Of a DNA stretch of 40,851 bases, positions 25,699 to 33,763 are shown one piece after another (positions within the stretch are counted from its first letter, which is position 1; every line of letters starts with the position of its first letter). A program made the translations under genes and the position numbers. Location: NCBI GenBank assembly GCA_035906235.1, contig JAMIFN010000070.1:1-40851 (forward strand), read 5' to 3'. Below the pieces are notes generated by a model. The model was not told the origin of the DNA and made no database searches. It worked only from the letters and a program-made list of their open reading frames with translations. Source of the stretch: JAMIFN01 sp035906235 (GTDB taxonomy: Bacteria > Pseudomonadota > Gammaproteobacteria > Burkholderiales > Burkholderiaceae_C).

Positions 25699-25760
25699 CC
25701 CTCACCCTGCCCTCTCCCTCAGGGAGAGGGGATGCATGGATTCCCGCCTCCGTGGGAATG
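25699..25760. repeat. CTCTCCC block and ATTCCCGC palindrome
   Basis: CCCTCACCCTGCCCTCTCCC with GGGAGAGGGG, followed by ATTCCCGC...GTGGGAAT. It is the same composite as in the glyQ-glyS gap and sits 12 bp before the end of the convergently read YhbY gene. Confidence 0.75.
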
Positions 25761-25771
25761 CCCCAGCGGAC

Positions 25772-26245
25772 TCAATCCAAATTGCGTTTTTTCACCGACT
25801 TTTGCTTGGGCTTGGCTTTGCGCACTTTGCCGCCCGCCGTCAGGCGTTCGTTGCCCAGCACGCGCAGATGGCGCACTTCGGGGCGTTGGCCACCGCGTTT
25901 GCTGTATTTCAGCACTTTTACTTGCTTCGGCCCAGGCTTGCGGTCTTCGTCTAGCACGCGCTCTTTTTCAGGAATGGGGCGCCAGAACACCAGCAGTTTG
26001 CCGATGTGTTGAATACGCGCGGCGTTCAGTTTATCGGCCAGTTCGGCATAAATGGCTTCGCGCACGGCGCGGTCGTCGCCGTGAACACGCACTTTGATGA
26101 GGCCATGGGCCTTGAGCGCGTGGTCGGCTTCTTTGATCACTGCCTCGGTCAAACCGTCGCCGCCAACGGCGACTACGGGGTCAAGGTGGTGCGCATCGGC
26201 ACGGTGCGCTTTGCGCTGGGCAATAGAGAGGATAATTTCAGACAT
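25772..26245 (-). CDS. yhbY: YhbY/CRS1-domain RNA-binding protein
   Basis: A 157-residue protein whose first about 95 residues form a CRS1-YhbY (CRM) RNA-binding domain. LSIAQRKAHRADAHHLDPVV, the VGGDGLTEAVIKE loop, GLIKVRVHGDD and IQHIGKLLVFWRP are conserved. E. coli YhbY is about 97 residues and associates with pre-50S ribosomal subunits. The extra C-terminal 60 residues are strongly basic (KPGPKQVKVLKYSKRGG, KPKQKSVKKRN), a plausible additional RNA-binding tail. It is divergent from rlmE, the usual yhbY/rlmE arrangement. Confidence 0.9.
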   Translation of the reverse strand: MSEIILSIAQRKAHRADAHHLDPVVAVGGDGLTEAVIKEADHALKAHGLIKVRVHGDDRAVREAIYAELADKLNAARIQHIGKLLVFWRPIPEKERVLDEDRKPGPKQVKVLKYSKRGGQRPEVRHLRVLGNERLTAGGKVRKAKPKQKSVKKRNLD

Positions 26246-26331
26246 GGTGCAATTACACCACGAACCTAGCGCCCACCCGCGCCCACCGCGCGGCTATGCC
26301 TTGGCCTTTGCCGCCCCCACCTTGAGTGCCC

Positions 26332-27003
26332 ATGAAGAAAAAACCTGGAAAAAAAGTCAATCAGCAGTGGCTGCATGACCATATCAATGACCCTTATGTG
26401 AAGATGGCGCAGCGCGATGGCTACCGCGCCCGCGCCGCCTATAAGCTGCAAGAAATCGACGAGACTTTGAAGCTGATTCGCCCCGGCGATTTGGTGGTGG
26501 ATTTGGGCAGCACCCCAGGTGCGTGGTGCCAGTATGTGCGCCGCCGCTTTAGCCCTAACGGGGCGGCTGTGGGCGAACTCAACGGCACGATTATTGGCCT
26601 GGACATGCTGCCCATGGAGCCGATCGAGGGCGTGCATTTCATCCAGGGCGATTTCCGCGAAGATGCGGTGCTGGCGCAGTTGCAGGCACTGCTGACCGAA
26701 AAAGCGCCGGGGCGCAAGGTCGATGTGGTCATCAGCGATATGGCGCCTAATCTCTCGGGCATCGAATCGGCCGACAGCGCCCGCATTGAGCACCTGATTG
26801 AGCTGGCACTGGATTTTGCCCAAAAGCAGATGAAGCCCGAGGGTACGCTGGTGGTCAAGCTCTTTCACGGCAGCGGCTATAGCCAGTTGGTCAAGCTGTT
26901 TAAAAGCCATTTTGAAGTGGTCAAACCCATGAAGCCCAAGGCCAGTCGCCCACGCTCGAGCGAGACTTTTTTGGTCGGTATGCGCCTGAAAAACCCGGGC
27001 TGA
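26332..27003 (+). CDS. rlmE: 23S rRNA (uridine-2'-O-)-methyltransferase RlmE (FtsJ)
   Basis: A 223-residue SAM-dependent enzyme that methylates U2552 of 23S rRNA. The SAM site VDLGSTPGAWCQ is at 57-68, and the catalytic tetrad K-D-K-E is visible as K38 (AAYKL), D136 (SDMAPN), K176 (VVKLFHG) and E211 (SSETFLVG). The Lys-rich N-terminus is typical. ATG 26332 is preferred; a GTG two codons earlier is possible. In many bacteria ftsH follows rlmE; here bioB does, with a short gap. Confidence 0.95.
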   Translation: MKKKPGKKVNQQWLHDHINDPYVKMAQRDGYRARAAYKLQEIDETLKLIRPGDLVVDLGSTPGAWCQYVRRRFSPNGAAVGELNGTIIGLDMLPMEPIEGVHFIQGDFREDAVLAQLQALLTEKAPGRKVDVVISDMAPNLSGIESADSARIEHLIELALDFAQKQMKPEGTLVVKLFHGSGYSQLVKLFKSHFEVVKPMKPKASRPRSSETFLVGMRLKNPG

Positions 27004-27079
27004 TAAGGCTTATTGCCCCTACAGTTCACCTCGCGCCTTAAAATGGCGCGTTTTTCATTTTTTGCACAAAGTTTTCACC

Positions 27080-28216
27080 ATGACCGAGCAAGCCCTGCAT
27101 TTTCACGCCGCCACCAAAGCCACCTCGCCCAGCACGGGCACGGGGCGCTGGAGCGTGACGGACATCGAGGCGCTGTTCGCCCTGCCTTTTCCTGAGCTGA
27201 TCGCGCGCGCTGGCCAAGTGCATCGCGAGCATTTCAACCCCGCCCAGGTCGAGCTGGCCACACTGCTGTCCATCAAAACTGGCGGCTGCCCCGAAAACTG
27301 CAGCTACTGCCCGCAGTCTGTGCATTACGACACGGGCGTGGAAGCGAGCAAGCTGATGGAAGTCGCTGAGGTCCAAAAAGCCGCCAAACTGGCTAAAGAA
27401 GCGGGCGCGCAGCGCTTTTGCATGGGTGCGGCTTGGCGCGCGCCCAAAGACCGCGATATTGAAAAAGTGGCCGAACTCATCAAAGCCGTGAAAGCCGAAG
27501 GCCTAGAAGCCTGCTGCACCTTGGGTATGCTGGACGATGGCCACGCCGAACAATTGCGCGACGCGGGGCTGGATTACTACAACCACAACATCGACACCGC
27601 GCCCGAGTTTTACGGCGACATCATCTCCACGCGCGATTACCAAGACCGCCTCGATACGCTGGACCGCGTGCGTGGCGCTGGCGTGCGCGTGTGCTCGGGC
27701 GGCATCATCGGCATGGGCGAAACGCCCCTGCAACGCGCTGAGTTGGTGGCGCAATTGGCCAATATGGAACCCGTGTACCCAGATTCTGTGCCGATTAACA
27801 ATCTGGTCAAAGTTGAGGGCACGCCCCTGGCCAATGTCGATGACATCGACCCCTTTGACTTTGTACGCATGATTGCCGTTGCCCGCATCACCATGCCCAA
27901 AGCGCGCGTGCGCCTCTCGGCTGGCCGCCAGCAGATGGACGACACCATGCAGGCTTTGTGTTTTATCGCCGGGGCTAATTCCATTTTTTACGGCGAAAAA
28001 CTGCTAACCACAGGCAACCCCGATGTCGAGCGCGACCGCGCCCTGCTCAAACGCTTGGGCATGAACAGCACGGGGCAAGCCAGCCAAGAAACGGGCGGAC
28101 TGCGCAGCACGGACGAATTGCTATCGGCCGATACCTGCAGCCACAAACAAGCGCACGATGCCGCCCACGGCCACGCAGACGGACACCAGCACAGCGCCAG
28201 TTGCTCGCACGCTTAA
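27080..28216 (+). CDS. bioB: Biotin synthase BioB with His-rich C-terminal tail
   Basis: A 378-residue radical-SAM enzyme that inserts sulfur into dethiobiotin. The SAM-cluster motif C70-PEN-C74-SY-C77 is intact. Other conserved blocks are FCMGAAWRAPKDRD, YNHNIDTAPEFY, CSGGIIGMGE and VRLSAGR with the Arg that ligates the 2Fe-2S cluster. E. coli BioB has 346 residues; here the last 26 (from CSHKQAHDAAHGHADGHQH) contain seven His and two Cys and look like a metal-binding appendix. No other biotin gene is in the window. ATG 27080 gives the usual N-terminus; the earlier TTG at 27062 is weaker. Confidence 0.95.
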   Translation: MTEQALHFHAATKATSPSTGTGRWSVTDIEALFALPFPELIARAGQVHREHFNPAQVELATLLSIKTGGCPENCSYCPQSVHYDTGVEASKLMEVAEVQKAAKLAKEAGAQRFCMGAAWRAPKDRDIEKVAELIKAVKAEGLEACCTLGMLDDGHAEQLRDAGLDYYNHNIDTAPEFYGDIISTRDYQDRLDTLDRVRGAGVRVCSGGIIGMGETPLQRAELVAQLANMEPVYPDSVPINNLVKVEGTPLANVDDIDPFDFVRMIAVARITMPKARVRLSAGRQQMDDTMQALCFIAGANSIFYGEKLLTTGNPDVERDRALLKRLGMNSTGQASQETGGLRSTDELLSADTCSHKQAHDAAHGHADGHQHSASCSHA

Positions 28217-28239
28217 AACCCATACAGCGTCCAAACAAA

Positions 28240-28425
28240 GACTCGTCATTCCCGCACAGAGTCAAAACCACTAGCCCAAACTGAAATTCGTCATTCCCGC
28301 GTAGGCGGGAATCCATGAACCCTCATGCCAGCGTAGGCTGGCATCCATCCCAGTAATACCTATGCGTTGCAGCTTGAGGCTTGGGTTTTCGTCTGGTGGA
28401 TTCCCGCCTGCGCGGGAATGACGGT
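28240..28425. repeat. Cluster of ATTCCCGC/ATGCCAGC palindromes
   Basis: Units include ATTCCCGCGTAGGCGGGAAT (about 28293-28312), ATGCCAGCGTAGGCTGGCAT (about 28325-28344) and ATTCCCGCCTGCGCGGGAAT (about 28401-28420), plus a half unit at about 28248. They fill most of the 299-bp bioB-pyrF gap; no gene is supported there. Confidence 0.82.
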
Positions 28426-28464
28426 GGATAGATGCAAGAATTCATCTTTTTCAGCATCAAATCC

Positions 28465-28507
28465 TCGTTTTAAGCCGCCAAACCTGCCTGAGCAGCTCAC
28501 TTTTTCA
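28465..28507 (-). repeat. Dispersed repeat copy 10
   Basis: TTTTAAGCCGCCAAACCTGC then CTGAGCAGCTCAC and a T-rich end, stopping 8 bp before the pyrF ATG. Its 3' end may overlap the pyrF leader. Confidence 0.8.
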
Positions 28508-28515
28508 TACTCGCC

Positions 28516-29340
28516 ATGCACCCCACTTTTATCCAACAACTGCAAGCTGCTGCCCAGCAAAACGATTCGATGTTGTGCGTGGGCCTAGACCCCGACATCA
28601 GCCGCCTGCCGCATGGATGGGCAGGAGATGCCAGCAAGTTCTACGATTTTTGCGCCGCCATTGTGGATGCCACGGCAGATTTGGCCATCGCCTTCAAACC
28701 GCAGATTGCCTATTTCGCCGCCGTGGGCGCTGAAAGCCAATTGGAAAAACTCATCGCCCATATCCGCCGCGTCGCGCCGCAAGTGCCGGTGATTTTGGAT
28801 GCCAAACGCGGCGATATCGGCAGCACCGCCGCGCAATACGCCAAAGAAGCCTACGAGCGCTTTGGCGCCGATGCCGTCACGCTCTCGCCCTATATGGGTT
28901 TTGACAGCGTAGCGCCTTATCTGCCATACGCAGGCAAAGGCACTTTTTTGCTCTGCCGCACCTCTAACCCCGGCGGCGATGATTTGCAAAACCTCGATTT
29001 AGCAGGCGGGCAAAAGCTGTATGAACGCGTGGCGCAATTGGCCAGCAGCACCTGGAACGGCAATGGGCAAATGGGTTTGGTGGTGGGCGCCACCTATCCG
29101 CAAGAAATCGCCCGCGTGCGTGCTTTAGCCCCCAAGCTGCCGCTGCTGATACCTGGCGTGGGGGCTCAGGGCGGCGACGCCCAGGCTACGGTGCAAGCGG
29201 CTTGGGCAGGCGCAGGCAGCTGCGTCATCAATTCATCACGGGCGATTTTGTATGCCAGCAACGGCAGTGATTTTGCTGCTGCCGCCCGCCGCGAGGCCGA
29301 GGCAACCCGCGCGCAATTAAACGCGGCCAAACCTGCGTAA
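28516..29340 (+). CDS. pyrF: Orotidine-5'-phosphate decarboxylase (type 2)
   Basis: A 274-residue enzyme that decarboxylates OMP to UMP in pyrimidine synthesis. The active-site motif VILDAKRGDIGSTA (92-105) is intact, with Lys97 and Asp100 as catalytic residues. CVGLDPD (21-27), FKPQIAYF (60-67) and the phosphate loop near PGVGAQGGD are present. Length and motifs are of the longer, actinobacterial/betaproteobacterial-type PyrF rather than the about 240-residue E. coli type. Confidence 0.95.
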   Translation: MHPTFIQQLQAAAQQNDSMLCVGLDPDISRLPHGWAGDASKFYDFCAAIVDATADLAIAFKPQIAYFAAVGAESQLEKLIAHIRRVAPQVPVILDAKRGDIGSTAAQYAKEAYERFGADAVTLSPYMGFDSVAPYLPYAGKGTFLLCRTSNPGGDDLQNLDLAGGQKLYERVAQLASSTWNGNGQMGLVVGATYPQEIARVRALAPKLPLLIPGVGAQGGDAQATVQAAWAGAGSCVINSSRAILYASNGSDFAAAARREAEATRAQLNAAKPA

Positions 29341-29358
29341 GCCGACTTCAGCGTCGGC
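29341..29358. terminator. Hairpin between convergent pyrF and membrane protein gene
   Basis: GCCGAC/GTCGGC with a TTCAGC loop, directly after the pyrF TAA. It lacks a T-run, so it may be a weak or bidirectional stop. Confidence 0.4.
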
Positions 29359-29360
29359 CG

Positions 29361-29801
29361 TTAATCTTCGGCGGCATAGCGCGCCCCCGCCCAGGCAAAA
29401 CCCAGACGAATGGCGGCGTAGAACAAGCCGCCCAAAAGCAGCATCACCCCTAAACCCACGGCCACATAGTCCAGGCTTAAGAAATTAGCCAGCGCGGCTT
29501 GCAAAGGCGCTAGGCCAAAGGCCAACCAAGCCACCAAAAAGCTCAAAGCCGTGGTGGTGAGGAAACAGCCCAGCAGCGCACGCCAGCTATAAGCGCGCCC
29601 TTCCGCCGTGCTGGGCGCACGCCCCAAATGGCGCGCAAATTTGCGCCCCGCGTGCCAGCTGGCACCAAAAGCAATCAGCAAAATCGTGCCCAGCCCACCT
29701 GGCCACTGCAATAAAGAAAAAATCAAAGCCACCAACACGGTCAGGGCGATGTACCACAAGGTGTAGCTGATGGCGTAGGGGCTAATGTGGGCGCGTGGCA
29801 T
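29361..29801 (-). CDS. Small inner-membrane protein (ABZJ_00895-like)
   Basis: A 146-residue protein with four predicted membrane helices (about residues 13-30, 33-50, 73-95 and 110-135). The ending FYAAIRLGFAWAGARYAAE and the SWHAGRKFARHLGRAPSTAE loop between helices resemble the ABZJ_00895 family of uncharacterised membrane proteins; that name is from memory of the family pattern. It converges on pyrF. No function can be assigned. Confidence 0.7.
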   Translation of the reverse strand: MPRAHISPYAISYTLWYIALTVLVALIFSLLQWPGGLGTILLIAFGASWHAGRKFARHLGRAPSTAEGRAYSWRALLGCFLTTTALSFLVAWLAFGLAPLQAALANFLSLDYVAVGLGVMLLLGGLFYAAIRLGFAWAGARYAAED

Positions 29802-29971
29802 AGGGTGCAGGGATGGATAGGGGGAGGCGCAGATTCTCGCTGATTCTGGACGGCGTATGGCTGGTATGGAGTATTTTATGGATCGCGGCAGAGGAGCTTT
29901 GGCGCAAAAACGCTGACAGGCTCGAAGTCGCAGCCATTTCTGGCAGATGAAATTTGCGACAATCGTGGTCT

Positions 29972-31366
29972 ATGAAAAACACCTCCAGTCCTGTAGCCTG
30001 CGGCTTTACCTACTCGCCCGCCCAATTTGACGATTTGATCGCCCAAGCCTTTGCCGCCGCCAAAAAACTGGGCGTAGGCGATTGCGCCGTGACCGCCAAT
30101 GAGGGCACAGGCCTGTCGGTCAGCTGCCGCTTAGGCCAGCTGGAGAATGTGGAGCAAAACCGCGATAAGTCTTTAGGCATCACGGTCTATCTGGGGCAGC
30201 AGCGTGGCAATGCTGCCACCTCAGATTTCTCGCCCGCCGCCATTGCCGAGACGGTGCGTGCCGCGCACGATATTGCACGCTACACGGCCGCTGACCCTTG
30301 CGGTGCTTTGCCCGATGTGGCCGATATGTGCAGCGCCGCCCAAGCCCAGCGTGATCTGGATTTGTTCCACCCTTGGAATTTAAGCAGCGAAGAGGCTGCC
30401 GAGCTGGCGCTGCGAGCAGAGCGCGCGGCTTTGCTGCTGGATCCCCGTCTGTCTAATTCAGATGGCGCCAGCGTCAGTGCCCAGCAAAGCCATTTCCGCA
30501 GCGCCTATCTGCGCGCTGGGCAGCAAGATTTTTTGCTCGGCTATGCCACTTCGCGCCACAGCTTTTCAGTCGCGCCCATTGCGGTGGATGCCAGTGGCGA
30601 TATGCAGCGCGATTATTGGTTCAGCTCAGAACGCAGTGCGGCTGATTTGGCCAGCCCCGAGGCGGTAGGGCGCTACGCCGCCGAACGCACTTTGAGCCGC
30701 CTAGGGGCAAAAAAACTCAGCACGCGCAGCTGCCCCGTCTTGTTTGATGCGCCCTTGGCTGCAGGCTTGCTCGGCAGCTTTGTACAGGGCACTAGCGGCG
30801 GCGCGCTGTACCGCAAAAATTCGTTTTTGCAAGACAGCCTGGGGCAGCAAATTTTCCCTAAAAACCTCAGCATCCATGAAGACCCCTTTGTGCTGCGCGG
30901 CAAAGGCTCTAGCCCCTGCGATGGCGAAGGCTGCCGCGTGCAGGCCCGCGATGTGGTGCAGCAAGGCGTGCTGCAGGGCTATTTCCTCTCTAGCTACTCG
31001 GCGCGCAAGCTGGGTATGCGCACGACGGGCAATAGCGGCGGCTCGCACAATTTGCAATGGCAGTGGCAGGGCACGAAAAAAAGCGATGATCTGCCTGCCA
31101 TGCTGCGCAAAATGGGGCGGGGTCTGTTCGTGACCGAGCTGATGGGCCAGGGCGTGAACTACCTCACGGGGGATTATTCGCGCGGTGCCAGCGGTTATTG
31201 GGTGGAAAACGGTGAGATCGCTTACCCCGTGCACGAAATCACCATTGCCGGCAATCTGCGCGATATGTTCAGCCGCATCGTGCACATGGGTGCCGATGTC
31301 TATACCTACGGCGCCAAAACCACAGGCTCGGTGCTGATTGAAGCGATGCAAATCGCGGGGGAGTGA
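29972..31366 (+). CDS. pmbA: Metalloprotease subunit PmbA/TldE
   Basis: A 464-residue TldD/PmbA-family protein. PmbA (TldE) forms a heterodimer with the zinc protease TldD that matures microcin B17 and degrades unfolded peptides. Conserved segments are QLENVEQNRDKSLGITVY, LSNSDGASVS, FVQGTSGGALYRKNSFLQD, PCDGEGC and the C-terminal EITIAGNLRDMFSRIV. It lacks TldD's HExxxH-type metal site, consistent with TldE. ATG 29972 is preferred over TTG 29954. tldD and the usual neighbour yjgA are not present. Confidence 0.92.
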   Translation: MKNTSSPVACGFTYSPAQFDDLIAQAFAAAKKLGVGDCAVTANEGTGLSVSCRLGQLENVEQNRDKSLGITVYLGQQRGNAATSDFSPAAIAETVRAAHDIARYTAADPCGALPDVADMCSAAQAQRDLDLFHPWNLSSEEAAELALRAERAALLLDPRLSNSDGASVSAQQSHFRSAYLRAGQQDFLLGYATSRHSFSVAPIAVDASGDMQRDYWFSSERSAADLASPEAVGRYAAERTLSRLGAKKLSTRSCPVLFDAPLAAGLLGSFVQGTSGGALYRKNSFLQDSLGQQIFPKNLSIHEDPFVLRGKGSSPCDGEGCRVQARDVVQQGVLQGYFLSSYSARKLGMRTTGNSGGSHNLQWQWQGTKKSDDLPAMLRKMGRGLFVTELMGQGVNYLTGDYSRGASGYWVENGEIAYPVHEITIAGNLRDMFSRIVHMGADVYTYGAKTTGSVLIEAMQIAGE

Positions 31367-31487
31367 TGCTCAGGAGCCCTCTGCACAAGCCCATTTTGGC
31401 GCTGATATCTCGCCATCATGAGCCTACGCTATTCGAAAAAACTCGCCAAAGCGCCCACGATGATGCGTTTTTCCGAGGCTTCCAGGG

Positions 31488-31829
31488 CTAGGATTTCGAC
31501 AGTTCGCGCTTGAGGTAATGCGCCCCACCGAAGTGACTGTTGTAGTAGGGGGTAATCTCGTAAAAATTGAGTTCTTCGTAGGTGTGGTGGGCAATGTCTA
31601 GAGTATCGAGCGTGTCCAGCAGCACGCAGGCGTAGCCTTGCATACGCGCAAAATCGAGTGCGGCTTCGGCTAAAAATTTCCCTAGGCCCAAGCCACGAAA
31701 CGCAGGGCGCACAAAAAGGCGGCGCATTTTTACGGCGCCTAAATGGTCGCTGTCGTCCAAGGCGCGCATGCCGCAATCTGCCGCAGGCCTTTTTTCGTTA
31801 TTCACGCAGCCTGAGCCAGGATGCTGCAC
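31488..31829 (-). pseudogene. Truncated GNAT acetyltransferase (paralogue of the 40355 gene)
   Basis: The 113-residue frame aligns from MRALDDSDHLGAVKMRRL to HYLKRE with the GNAT gene at 40355-40774: 67 of 89 residues identical by hand count. The acetyl-CoA loop RPAFRGLGLGKFL is kept. The first about 50 residues of the fold are absent, replaced by a non-homologous MQHPGSGCVNNEKR before the hmuV stop 23 bp away. It is probably a non-functional 3' fragment left by duplication or insertion of the heme operon. Confidence 0.75.
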
Positions 31830-31852
31830 TACGCAGCCCTGCTGTGGCTACC

Positions 31853-32656
31853 TTACAGTTGTTGCGGGCGGCGCTGCGCAATCAGCGCTACTTCGCCATG
31901 GGCCGTTTGCGCCAGGCTAAAGCCTATGCCGTAGAGTTGCTCAAGATAGGGTAGAGCCTGAGCATTGCTGGGCAAATCGGCGAGCACCGCGCCGTCTTGA
32001 ATCAGCAATAGGCGTTCAAAACTTTGCAGGGCGTGGTTCACATCGTGCAGCACGGCAACCAAAGCGTGGCCGCCGCGCTGGGCGAAGGCACTCATGGCAT
32101 CGGCCAAATCAAATTGCAAGCCTGGGTCAAGCGCGGCCAAAGGTTCATCCACCAGCAACAAGCCCGCTTGTGCATCCCAGAGCTGGGCAAATACGCGGGC
32201 GAGTTGCACGCGGGCTTTTTCGCCACCCGAGAGCGTGTCAAAGCGCCGCCCGAGCAAATGCCCAGCGCAGGCCACTTGCGCTGCTTGCACGGTGATGCTG
32301 GCCAATTGCGGGTCGTAGCGGCGGGCGCTGCGCCCCAAGGCAATGACCAAATCCACGGGCAGGGCAAAGGCGACTTCGTGCGATTGCGGCAGCACCGCAC
32401 GCCGGCGGCTGAGCTCGGCCAAATCCCAAGTGCTCAAAGGCCGGCCGTGCAATAAAACCTGGCCTGTGGCACAGGCGTAATCGCGCGCCAGCAATTTCAG
32501 CAGGGTGGATTTGCCCGCGCCGCTGGGGCCCAAAATGGCTACGCGCTCGCCTGCGGCAATGCGCAAATCGTAGGGGCCAAAGTTGCGCCCGCCCAAGCGC
32601 ACGCTGGCGTTTTCGGCAGCCAATAAACAGGGCGTGTCAGCCGTATTGAGCGACAT
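31853..32656 (-). CDS. hmuV: Heme ABC transporter ATPase HmuV
   Basis: A 267-residue ATP-binding subunit of the inner-membrane heme importer. Walker A GPSGAGKST is at 43-51, the signature LSGGEKARVQLAR at 142-154 and Walker B LLLVDEP at 166-172, with the D-loop and H-loop His (VLHDVNHAL) downstream. It starts 3 bp after hmuU and is the last gene of the minus-strand heme operon. The assignment to heme rather than siderophore import comes from the neighbouring hmuS, hemP and receptor. Confidence 0.95.
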   Translation of the reverse strand: MSLNTADTPCLLAAENASVRLGGRNFGPYDLRIAAGERVAILGPSGAGKSTLLKLLARDYACATGQVLLHGRPLSTWDLAELSRRRAVLPQSHEVAFALPVDLVIALGRSARRYDPQLASITVQAAQVACAGHLLGRRFDTLSGGEKARVQLARVFAQLWDAQAGLLLVDEPLAALDPGLQFDLADAMSAFAQRGGHALVAVLHDVNHALQSFERLLLIQDGAVLADLPSNAQALPYLEQLYGIGFSLAQTAHGEVALIAQRRPQQL

Positions 32657-32659
32657 GGT

Positions 32660-33763
32660 TTAGCTTCCTTTGCGCATGCGCAGCAGCAGCACCATAAAGA
32701 ACGGTGCGCCCAGCAAGGCGGTAAAAATGCCCACTGGAATTTCGGCAGGAATGGCTGCCGTGCGTGCCAAGGTGTCGGCCAAGAGCAAAAGCAGGGCACC
32801 CATCAGCATAGACAGGGGGGCGAGCTGGCGTTGGTCAGGCCCCACCAGCATGCGCACCATATGTGGTGCGACTAGGCCGATAAAACCAATCATGCCGCAC
32901 CAGGCCACGGCAAAGCCCGAGATCAAGGCCACCAAAATAATGACATGGGTGCGCAGTTTTTTCACGGGTATGCCCACATGCTGCGCCGCTTCTTCGCCCA
33001 AAGCCAGCGCATTCATGGCCGTGAGCAAGCGCCGCATCTGCCAAAAGGCCAGCGCCAGCAGCACCAACAGCACGGCAGCCAAGGTCCAGCTAGCGGCGGC
33101 TAAAGAGCCTAAAGTCCAAAACGAGAGATTGCGCAATTGCTCGTCGCTGGCTAAATAGGTGCACAGGCCGATCACGGCGGCGGTCAGGGCATTGAGCGCT
33201 ATGCCTGTGAGCAGCAAGCCGGCGATGGATTCTGCTGTGAGCCAGCGCGCTACGCGATCGAGCAAAAAACACACGCTTAATGCACCCGCAAAGGCGGCGG
33301 CTGGCAGCAACCAAAAGCGAGCCGATGCCGGCAAGAGCTGTTGCACGCTGCCCAAAAACACGATGCTCAAAGCCGCAGCGCAGGCTGCGCCACTGCTCAC
33401 GCCCAGCAGCCCTGGGTCAGCCAGCGGATTGCGAAACAGGCCTTGCGTCAGCGCCCCACACAGGCCCAAAGCCGCGCCTATCAGCAGGGCAAAGGCGATG
33501 CGTGGCAGGCGCAATTCCCACAGCACATAGGCGCTGCCGCTCAAGGCCTCGCCGCTGCCGAGTTGCGTCAGGCTCATCCAATCATCCCAAGCCACGGGCA
33601 CGGCGCCAGCCCAAGCTGCCACAAAAATGGCAGGCAGCAAGGCTGCTATCAACAGCCAAGTGCTTTTTTGCCTGCGCCAATGCCAAGCCAAGCGCCGAGG
33701 TGCCAAATTTTCCAAATTGGCCAAGCCCGAGCCTTGCGGCAAAGACGAAGCAGGCGTGCTCAT
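32660..33763 (-). CDS. hmuU: Heme ABC transporter permease HmuU
   Basis: A 367-residue FecCD-family permease with about ten hydrophobic segments. LRLPRIAFALLIGAALGLCG is the classic entry motif, and NPLADPGLLGVSSGAA and GFIGLVAPHMVRMLVG (the coupling-helix region contacting the ATPase) are diagnostic. The N-terminal about 40 residues are a cytoplasmic extension before the first helix. Its start overlaps the hmuT stop by 4 bp (ATGA), indicating coupled translation. Confidence 0.95.
   Translation of the reverse strand: MSTPASSLPQGSGLANLENLAPRRLAWHWRRQKSTWLLIAALLPAIFVAAWAGAVPVAWDDWMSLTQLGSGEALSGSAYVLWELRLPRIAFALLIGAALGLCGALTQGLFRNPLADPGLLGVSSGAACAAALSIVFLGSVQQLLPASARFWLLPAAAFAGALSVCFLLDRVARWLTAESIAGLLLTGIALNALTAAVIGLCTYLASDEQLRNLSFWTLGSLAAASWTLAAVLLVLLALAFWQMRRLLTAMNALALGEEAAQHVGIPVKKLRTHVIILVALISGFAVAWCGMIGFIGLVAPHMVRMLVGPDQRQLAPLSMLMGALLLLLADTLARTAAIPAEIPVGIFTALLGAPFFMVLLLRMRKGS

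Noticed and set aside
28047..28316. An 89-residue minus-strand frame across the end of bioB and the palindrome cluster
   Set aside because: Repeat-derived and overlapping bioB antisense; no conserved sequence.
31429..31776. Alternative 115-residue minus-strand frame over the GNAT fragment
   Set aside because: Arg/Pro-rich shadow; the other frame aligns with the GNAT paralogue.
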